Assembly: GCA_900320085.1 (NCBI GenBank)
Contig: ONRC01000016.1
Coordinates: forward strand, 1-40,654
DNA from: an uncultured Eubacteriales bacterium
GTDB lineage: Bacteria; Bacillota; Clostridia; Christensenellales; Aristaeellaceae
Length of the DNA: 40,654 nt
Direction of reading: 5' to 3'
The notes under the pieces are model-generated. The model was not told where the DNA came from. It did no database searches and was given only the letters and a program-made list of their open reading frames with translations. The translations under genes were made by a program, and so were the position numbers. Of the stretch, positions 35,481 to 40,654 are shown piece by piece; the stretch's first letter is position 1; every line of letters begins with the position of its first letter.

Positions 35481-35704
35481 CTAAAATATTGAATCTTTGG
35501 GCGTCTTTTTTTCCCTGGCGTTGCTTCAGACGCCCCGCGCTTATCGACAAAGCGAAAGCGCGGGTTTCGGGCGGCAATCCAAGGAGTGCTCGCCCTCAGC
35601 CTCACTACGTTCGGCGCTGTTCCGGTCAACGTAGCGCTGCTACGTCTCCCTTCATTCAGCTTAGCCAGGGTAAAAAATCCATCCAAAATCTTTCAATATT
35701 TTAG
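35481..35704. mobile_element. 224-bp MITE-like element with long imperfect terminal inverted repeats
   Basis: The ends CTAAAATATTGAA and its exact complement TTCAATATTTTAG are extended inward as imperfect repeats of about 40 bp, reaching CCCTGGC/GCCAGGG (35513-35519 and 35664-35670). The interior is GC-rich, non-coding, and itself contains palindromes such as ACGTAG-CGCTG-CTACGT. No transposase frame is present, so it would need one supplied in trans. AATACT occurs 9 bases outside the left end and directly outside the right end; it may be a target duplication or chance. Confidence 0.6.
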
Positions 35705-35709
35705 AATAC

Positions 35710-35772
35710 TTCATCGCCCAGGACAATTATGACATTTTCGAGATCAATCAGGAGCTGCTTGCTTCTGATTAA
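35710..35772 (+). pseudogene. 3' remnant of an unknown gene
   Basis: A short, protein-like frame encodes FIAQDNYDIFEINQELLASD and a stop. It begins directly at the right end of the MITE-like element, and the rest of the gene is not found on the other side. It looks like the surviving tail of a gene cut by the element or by a deletion. No family is recognised. Confidence 0.4.
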
Positions 35773-35805
35773 AAATTGTTGGGTTCGATTATGTAGGAGG
35801 AAGCC

Positions 35806-36248
35806 ATGCTGAGTCAGGACGTAGAAACTGCAAAAGCCTAGACAGAAAAACAGCATCAGGGCCAAGTGTACAAATCGGGAGTGCCTTATATCGGGCATCC
35901 TGCCCGTGTCGCCGGGCGGCTGGAAACGACTGAAGCTCAGGCGGTCGGATGGCTCCATGATACGGTGGAGGACACCGGCCTAACCTTGGAAGAAGTGGAA
36001 GCCCAGTTTGGAACGGAAACCGCGGCAGCCGTGGACGCTGTCAGCCGCAGGCCCGGTGAAGAATGGGAAACATATCTACGCCAGGTAAAGGAGAATCCCA
36101 CTGCCTGCAAAGTAAAAAAATCAGCGATCTGATTGACAACAGCAATCTTTCCCGCCTGGAGCATATCACAATGAAAGACGTAATGCGGCAGGCAAAGTAT
36201 AATCAGGCACTTCAATATTTGATGTCTTCATCATTTGTCGCTTTTTAA
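35806..36248 (+). pseudogene. broken HD-domain phosphohydrolase (RelA/SpoT HD-like)
   Basis: Reading across frames gives one protein: a start with AGGAGG 5 bases ahead, then HQGQVYKSGVPYIGHP, the HD motif in GWLHDTVEDTG, and a C-terminal KISDLIDNSNLSRL. These are the signatures of small HD hydrolases related to RelA/SpoT. Two lesions kill it: an in-frame TAG at 35839-35841, and a frameshift at a run of seven A (36114-36120), where one more A would restore the frame as VKKISDLIDNSN. The original enzyme would have cleaved a nucleotide such as (p)ppGpp. A hairpin, CGCTT/AAGCG, closes the region. Confidence 0.8.
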
Positions 36249-36324
36249 GCGATCCACCCCTACCTCGCTTTGCTACAATATGATTGCAGGATGAAACCTG
36301 CGAAAAGCAAAGGGAGGGTTTTTT

Positions 36325-36609
36325 ATGGAAAGGAATTTGACAGAAATGGTGTTTATCCTGGACAAAAGCGGCTCCATGGCTGGACTGGAAGCAGACACCA
36401 TCGGTGGTTTTAACAGCATGATCGAACGGCAAAAGCATGAAGAAGGGGAAGCTTTGGCCTCCACCGTCCTTTTCTCCAAAGGAACATACTCCGGACTTTA
36501 CGCAATAAGCATGGAGAATCCGGAGCTTTTCTTTTGTAAAAAGTACTTGACAAGTTGTTTTAGGTGGAACAAGATTATGTACAGCCAGCATTCAAGAAGA
36601 GATATATGA
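36325..36609 (+). pseudogene. truncated von Willebrand factor A-domain gene
   Basis: The first 50 residues are a normal VWA start: FILDKSGSM (the D-x-S-x-S metal site, Asp13, Ser15, Ser17), DTIGGFNSMIERQK, GEALASTVLF. After residue 50 the sequence stops resembling the family and ends after 94 residues, where about 200 are usual. A deletion probably fused it to unrelated sequence. GGGAGGG lies 6 bases before the ATG, so a short product could still be made. Confidence 0.75.
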
Positions 36610-36645
36610 ACAGCTTGTTCTTTCTTTCGGAGATAGATCTCATAG

Positions 36646-36765
36646 TTTCAAGCGGATGGCGTGCATCCAAATGCAAAAGGGGCAATGGAGATCGCACACA
36701 TCGTTTATCAGCATATTTCCAATGGGATAAACACGTCAGAAGCCGAACAGAATGGAAGGAAATGA
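36646..36765 (+). pseudogene. 3' remnant of a TesA-like SGNH hydrolase gene
   Basis: The frame reads FQADGVHPNAKGAMEIA followed by a short tail and stop. D-G-V-H-P-N with catalytic Asp and His is the C-terminal block of lysophospholipase/arylesterase (TesA-type) SGNH hydrolases. A stop precedes it at 36643-36645, and the catalytic Ser end is absent. The left part of the gene was apparently lost in the same deletion that cut the VWA gene. Confidence 0.6.
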
Positions 36766-36878
36766 CATGATGAAACAGAAAGTCAATAAGACCTTTCAGC
36801 TGCCCTTTTACCTCGCCTTCCAGCATACCTGCGGCTCTAGATTCTGTTCGCATCTGTTTATTTATAATAATGAAAATT

Positions 36879-36902
36879 AAAACGGTTGTCAACGGTCGTT
36901 TT
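36879..36902 (-). terminator. probable terminator of the ATPase gene
   Basis: AAAACG and CGTTTT flank an inner GTTG-T-CAAC. Both strands have A/T tracts beyond the stem. It lies 26 bases past the stop of the minus-strand ATPase gene. Confidence 0.5.
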
Positions 36903-36927
36903 TCTCATTATGTGATTCTTCATTTAA

Positions 36928-38328
36928 TCAATGCCGATGAACAGCTAAAATATCCGAATATGTAATCAGCGACACACTCCCCATCTCTTTCGCTTTCTCC
37001 ACGCATCCCTTTGTAAACCCGGACTTGGAGAAAAGGAAGAGATGCTTTTTCTGATAGGCGAAAAGGGTGCTGCGCTCTATCAGCGTCTCCAGCACGCCGA
37101 GATCAACCTTTTCGTTGGTCCACTTGCACTCACCAAAGAGGGCGGTATTCTTATCCTGCTCGCCCATGATGTCGATTTCCGCCTGGCGTTTATGGATGGG
37201 ATCGTTGCCCCACCAGCGGCCCAGGGAAGTGAACTCCACCGGGGATTTTCCGCTTAGCAGCAGCTTCCAAAGGTATTGCTTGCAGATTTCTTCAAACACC
37301 TTGCCCATGTAGTCGGAAAGGTGCGGTTCGATGCGCTGATATACCAGGTCCGCCGCGCCGCGGGAGATCAGAGAAGCGTTCTCCGGCACAAACCGATACC
37401 AAAAGCGGAACATGTTGTCGTCAATGAAGTAGATCGCCTTTTTCGACGCTTTCTCCCCGTAAGGCAGTTCCTTTTGCACGATACCCAGCGTAATCAGATT
37501 TTTCAGATAAGTGGAGCAGACGTTGGTATCTTCGTCAACTTTGCCGGAAATTTCCGACATGCGGGATGATCCGGTGGCAATGGCGGTAATGATGGCTGTG
37601 TAGATGGCCGGCTCCCGGACCTCCTGTTTCAGCAGGTTCATAGGCTCCTCATAGATCGAGGAAGTGGCGTCCAGGAAGGTGCTTTTGATATTCTCCTCAA
37701 TACTGAGCTTGTCACTCATCTGCAGAAGGTATTGCGGGGTGCCGCCCATGATCCCGTAAGCCAGGGCTTTATCCTCAGCAGAGAAGTTTTGAAAGTAACC
37801 GCAGGTCTCCGCAAAATCGAAGGGCAGCAGCTTGATCTGTGCTGTTCTCCTGCCGTACAAAGGCGCTTTGTAAGCCAGCACATGATCTTCCATATAGGAC
37901 ATGGACGAGCCGCACAGGATCAGCATCAGCTTGGAGCGATCCTTATACTTGTCGATCAGCAGCTGCAACGTGGAAGCGAGGCTCTTGGAGGCCCGGGCCA
38001 CATAAGGATATTCGTCAATTGCCAGGATCAGGTGTTCCTTCTCGGACAGCCTGAATACCATTTCCAGGGCAGCCTGAAAAGAGAGGAAAGACATATCCCC
38101 CTCATAGCCGCTGGCGTACTCCATGATGCTTTTGCTGAAGTTCTCCAGGTTCTGTTTGGCGTTGCTCTCGACGCCCATGAAATAAATCGCGGGCTTGTCG
38201 TCGATGAAATGATTGATCAGCGCGGTTTTTCCCACGCGGCGGCGGCCATAAAGAACGACAAACTCAAACTTGTCGGAATTGTATAATTTGTTTAGGGAAG
38301 CAAGCTCCCGCTCTCTGCCGATAAACAT
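36928..38328 (-). CDS. AAA ATPase with C-terminal DUF234 (PD-(D/E)XK-like) domain
   Basis: The product has 466 residues. The N-terminal archaeal-type ATPase carries FIGREREL, Walker A YGRRRVGKTAL and Walker B LILAIDEYPY. A winged-helix segment follows (residues about 250-310). The DUF234 end has AEIDIMG ... LFGECKW, the D...E-x-K pattern of PD-(D/E)XK nucleases. The start is placed at MFIGRER, five codons after an earlier ATG, because GGGGGTG lies 6 bases ahead of it and the family begins so. The role of these ATPases is not settled; DNA processing or defence is possible. It stands alone with its own promoter. Confidence 0.88.
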   Translation of the reverse strand: MFIGRERELASLNKLYNSDKFEFVVLYGRRRVGKTALINHFIDDKPAIYFMGVESNAKQNLENFSKSIMEYASGYEGDMSFLSFQAALEMVFRLSEKEHLILAIDEYPYVARASKSLASTLQLLIDKYKDRSKLMLILCGSSMSYMEDHVLAYKAPLYGRRTAQIKLLPFDFAETCGYFQNFSAEDKALAYGIMGGTPQYLLQMSDKLSIEENIKSTFLDATSSIYEEPMNLLKQEVREPAIYTAIITAIATGSSRMSEISGKVDEDTNVCSTYLKNLITLGIVQKELPYGEKASKKAIYFIDDNMFRFWYRFVPENASLISRGAADLVYQRIEPHLSDYMGKVFEEICKQYLWKLLLSGKSPVEFTSLGRWWGNDPIHKRQAEIDIMGEQDKNTALFGECKWTNEKVDLGVLETLIERSTLFAYQKKHLFLFSKSGFTKGCVEKAKEMGSVSLITYSDILAVHRH

Positions 38329-38357
38329 GGACAGCACCCCCATCTAAGGCTGTCTCT

Positions 38358-38386
38358 ACTATAACACTCTGGCAAAAATTAGTCAA
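38358..38386 (-). promoter_or_regulatory. sigma-A promoter of the ATPase gene
   Basis: On the minus strand, TTGACT (38381-38386), a 17-base spacer and TATAGT (38358-38363) form a strong promoter. The transcript starts about 20 bases before the coding start. Confidence 0.8.
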
Positions 38387-38451
38387 GTACGATTCGGCAA
38401 ATCATAATTGATCATTTGTAGGACTAAAATAAAGAATAGATAAGAGCATTC

Positions 38452-38480
38452 TTGATTCGTATAGCAAAATCATTTATAAT
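38452..38480 (+). promoter_or_regulatory. sigma-A promoter upstream of the MerR operon
   Basis: TTGATT (38452-38457), exactly 17 bases, then TATAAT (38475-38480). The transcript would carry a leader of about 180 bases before the MerR start. Confidence 0.75.
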
Positions 38481-38486
38481 ACTGCT

Positions 38487-38669
38487 AATATCCTCTGCCA
38501 ATGTCCTGGCGCTTGCTTGCATGATTGGATATGACCAGCAAATCTCAGAGGATCAGGATTCCATGAAAACGTTCCATTTCTTTCGACGTACAAAAAATCC
38601 CCCTGCGTCAGGGATTGCTTGTTACGCTGCGTCATGTTGTAAAATCCATGGCGTAAGGAGGTGAAGGCT
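38487..38669 (+). promoter_or_regulatory. structured leader of the MerR operon
   Basis: This stretch has no convincing gene. It holds an inverted repeat ATCCTCTG/CAGAGGAT (38490-38497 and 38546-38553), and a hairpin built on CCCTG-CGT-CAGGG (38601-38613). Nearer the gene there is a possible MerR-type promoter: TTGCTT, a 19-base spacer containing ACGC-T-GCGT, and TAAAAT. The 19-base spacing with a dyad is typical of MerR control, but the -35 is poor. Confidence 0.4.
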
Positions 38670-39395
38670 GTGTCAAAATACACGACGGGAGAGCTTGCCA
38701 AGCTCTGCGGCGTCACGGTCCGAACGGTTCAGTACTATGACGCCCGGGGCATCCTGATTCCCAGCGAGCTTTCCGAAGGCGGAAGACGGCTCTACTCGGA
38801 AGACGATGTGAAACGCATGAAGATCATCTGCTTCCTGCGAGGTCTGGATCTTCCCATCGACGCGATTGCTCAGATTCTGAAAGAGGAGCATCCCGAAAAG
38901 GTGATCTCCCTGCTGGTTGAGCAGCAGGAGAAGGCTCTTTCGGAGGAGATCGCGGACAAAGAGGAAAAGCTGGAAAAGCTGCGGGAGCTGAAAAACGGGC
39001 TGAAAAACCAGGCGGCATTCTCTCTCGAATCCATCGGTGACATAGCCATTTTGATGGAAGGCAAGAAGAAACTGAAAAGCATGCGCTGGATGATGATTCT
39101 GACGGGCATCCCGGTGACGGCGCTGCAATGGTTTTCCATCATTTTCTGGATCATCAAAGGGATTTGGTGGCCGTTCGTCGTCTGGGTACTGGCGGCCGCT
39201 GTTTGGGGAACACTGGTCAGCCGCTACTACTTCCATCATGTAAAATACATCTGCCCGGAATGCCATGAGTTGTTCAAGCCCACGCTGAAAGAGGCCTTCT
39301 GGGCGAATCATACGCCCACGGCCCGCAAGCTGACCTGCACTGCCTGCGGCCACAAAGGCTTCTGTGTGGAGGTTTGGGGAGGTGACGGGGAATGA
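38670..39395 (+). CDS. MerR-family regulator with membrane segments and zinc ribbon
   Basis: The product has 241 residues. The N-terminal MerR domain is clear (TTGELAKLCGVTVRTVQYYD, then GGRRLYSEDDVKRM). A charged coiled coil for dimerisation follows (about 80-115). Two hydrophobic membrane segments lie at about 140-162 and 165-187. The C-terminus is a zinc ribbon with Cys195, Cys198, Cys223 and Cys226. A membrane-bound MerR protein is unusual. The start is the GTG at 38670, with AAGGAGG 8 bases ahead; the GTG nine bases earlier overlaps that site. The stop overlaps the start of the YhfC-type protein (ATGA). Confidence 0.88.
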   Translation: MSKYTTGELAKLCGVTVRTVQYYDARGILIPSELSEGGRRLYSEDDVKRMKIICFLRGLDLPIDAIAQILKEEHPEKVISLLVEQQEKALSEEIADKEEKLEKLRELKNGLKNQAAFSLESIGDIAILMEGKKKLKSMRWMMILTGIPVTALQWFSIIFWIIKGIWWPFVVWVLAAAVWGTLVSRYYFHHVKYICPECHELFKPTLKEAFWANHTPTARKLTCTACGHKGFCVEVWGGDGE

Positions 39396-40222
39396 CGGAG
39401 TTTGAGAAGATCGTCATCGGCAAAAGCAGTATTCCGTCGCTGATCATCACGGTCATTCTGATGATTGCGATCCCTGCGGGCTGCTTCCTTTCTTGGCGCG
39501 GGAAACATAAACAACAGACGAAGATCAGCTATCTGATCGCAGGCGCGATTGGGTTCATCCTTTCCGCCCGGGTGCTGGAGCTGGGCGTGCATTATGTCTG
39601 CATCCTGGCGGACAACCCTGTTTCCCGGTTCATCAACGGAAACACGTGGGCTTTCGTCCTGTACGGAATCACCATGGCCGGCGTTTTCGAGGAATGCGGA
39701 CGGCATATCGTTCTCAAATACATCCTGAAAAAGAACCGCACCCGGGAGAACGCGGTGCTGTACGGCATCGGCCACGGCGGGATCGAGATATTGGCTGTCC
39801 TTCTGCCGACCATGATTTTATATCTTGTCATTGCGATCCTGTTTTCCCAAGGCAATGTGGAAGAAGCAATGAAGCAGCTGAAGATCACGGAGGAAACCGC
39901 CGCCGCCGCGCTTCCGTCCGTTCAGGCCGCCGCCGCGTTTGACTACGGGATGATGACTGCGAACGTTATAGAGCGGCTGTTTGCGATGGCCCTCCATATC
40001 GGGCTTACAGTGATCGTATATTACGGCGTCATCAGCGAAAAGAAAGGCTTCCTGCCGCTGGCCATTCTTCTGCATATGCTGATGGATACCTTTCCCGCAT
40101 TGTACCAAAGAGGCGTGGTGCCGCTTTGGTCGGTCGAAGTTTGGGCTGCATTCTGGGCTGCGGTAACTGGTTTCATTGCAGCCAGACTTTATCAAAAAAT
40201 GAAAGAGCGGCCGATGCGATAA
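39392..40222 (+). CDS. YhfC-family membrane protein, putative intramembrane metalloprotease
   Basis: The product has 276 residues with about seven membrane helices. Polar residues sit inside the membrane at motifs expected for the YhfC/CAAX-protease-like group: EECGR (100-104), GIGHGGIE (His128, Glu132), E194 and His202 in IERLFAMALH, and HMLMD (His228, Asp232). This supports a metal-dependent intramembrane protease. It is translationally coupled to the membrane-anchored MerR gene and followed by a P-loop gene, so the regulator is a candidate substrate. The protease activity of this family is a prediction. Confidence 0.8.
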   Translation: MTEFEKIVIGKSSIPSLIITVILMIAIPAGCFLSWRGKHKQQTKISYLIAGAIGFILSARVLELGVHYVCILADNPVSRFINGNTWAFVLYGITMAGVFEECGRHIVLKYILKKNRTRENAVLYGIGHGGIEILAVLLPTMILYLVIAILFSQGNVEEAMKQLKITEETAAAALPSVQAAAAFDYGMMTANVIERLFAMALHIGLTVIVYYGVISEKKGFLPLAILLHMLMDTFPALYQRGVVPLWSVEVWAAFWAAVTGFIAARLYQKMKERPMR

Positions 40223-40235
40223 GGAGAATCCAGCC

Positions 40236-40654
40236 ATGAATTATTTCGTTGAAGGATTGCAGGGAAGCGGCAAGAGCACCCTGGTTCAGAAGCTGTCTGA
40301 TCTGAATCCCGGATATACCGCCGTCCGGGAAGGCGAATACTCTCCGGTGGAGCTTTCCTGGTGCGCGTATGTTGACGCCGGTCAATATGACAGAATTCTG
40401 GAAACGTACCCGGACCTGCGTTTGCAGATCGAGGGAAAGACCTATGCCGAAGGAAGCAAAAAGGTCATCTGTTATACGAAAATTGGTACGGACAACCGGG
40501 CGTTCTATCAGGACCTTGAGCAATATGAGATTTATAATAACCGGGTTCCGTTCGGCATGTTTCAATCCATCGTGCTGGGACGCTATCAAAAATGGAATTC
40601 GGACCGTATGATCTTTGAGTGCTCTCTGTTCCAGAACATTGTGGAGGATATGAT
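40236..40654 (+). CDS. P-loop NTPase/kinase-like protein, cut by the right edge
   Basis: The first 139 residues are present. The N-terminus has a Walker A P-loop, EGLQGSGKSTL (about 6-16), as in small nucleotide or adenylate-kinase-like proteins. The rest contains no motif I can place. AAGGAG at 40221-40226, directly after the stop of the YhfC-type gene, gives a 9-base spacer to the ATG. It belongs to the same operon as the MerR and YhfC-type genes. Confidence 0.75.
   Translation, partial: MNYFVEGLQGSGKSTLVQKLSDLNPGYTAVREGEYSPVELSWCAYVDAGQYDRILETYPDLRLQIEGKTYAEGSKKVICYTKIGTDNRAFYQDLEQYEIYNNRVPFGMFQSIVLGRYQKWNSDRMIFECSLFQNIVEDM

Noticed and set aside
36250..36324. Promoter with TACAAT before the VWA remnant
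   Set aside because: No acceptable -35 lies 16-18 bases upstream; the nearby repeats look more like old terminator hairpins.
38452..38664. 70-residue plus-strand frame in the MerR leader
   Set aside because: It starts at a TTG within the -35 element, so the mRNA would not contain its start, and it shows no domain.

Overview
The window looks like a stretch of chromosome from a Gram-positive, fairly GC-rich anaerobe of the class Clostridia, probably a gut or rumen organism. The reasons are strong AGGAGG-type ribosome binding sites, GTG starts, sigma-A promoters, an LplB/LplC-type permease pair with a solute-binding protein and no ATPase, a LacI regulator, and a YhfC-type membrane protein. This placement is inference; the window has no rRNA or other marker gene.

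Layout. (1) 1-1027: the start of a minus-strand gene running off the left edge, a decayed stretch, and a 5'-truncated protein gene. (2) 1028-10497, minus strand: a five-gene glycosidase operon (GH106-like, five-bladed propeller, GH140/DUF4038 apiosidase-like, GH63-like, sialidase-fold). (3) 10498-10797: a divergent control region with two promoters, a 16-bp palindrome, a second inverted repeat and a tandem 11-bp repeat. (4) 10798-14455, plus strand: a carbohydrate ABC importer closed by a strong terminator. (5) 14620-19736: esterase, GH29 and GH2 genes. (6) 19744-35385: a LacI-family regulator with its own promoter, then GH42, GH78, a FucI-like isomerase, a split transketolase, an FGGY kinase, an Asp/Glu-racemase-like protein, GH127, a DUF1537 kinase and a BKACE (DUF849) enzyme, closed by a terminator. 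(7) 35481-35704: a 224-bp MITE-like element. (8) 35705-36765: four broken gene remnants. (9) 36928-38328, minus strand: an AAA ATPase with a DUF234-type nuclease-like domain. (10) 38670-40654: a MerR regulator with membrane segments and a zinc ribbon, a YhfC-type putative intramembrane protease, and a P-loop protein cut by the right edge.

How it works together. Regions 2-6 form one carbohydrate-utilisation locus. An oligosaccharide rich in rhamnose, galactose, fucose, arabinofuranose and apiose is probably imported whole. It would then be deacetylated and dismantled by cytoplasmic enzymes, since none of the glycosidases has a signal peptide. The isomerase, FGGY kinase and two-subunit transketolase match the known non-oxidative D-apiose pathway (apiose to apulose to apulose-4-phosphate, then transketolase cleavage). 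The GH140-type apiosidase would supply the apiose. The sugar set resembles side chains of rhamnogalacturonan II, but no pectin-backbone enzyme lies in the window. A second small set (racemase-like protein, DUF1537 kinase, BKACE) seems aimed at an acidic 3-oxo sugar, and its substrate is open.

Outside the sugar locus, the most unusual system is the membrane-anchored MerR regulator translationally coupled to a putative intramembrane protease.
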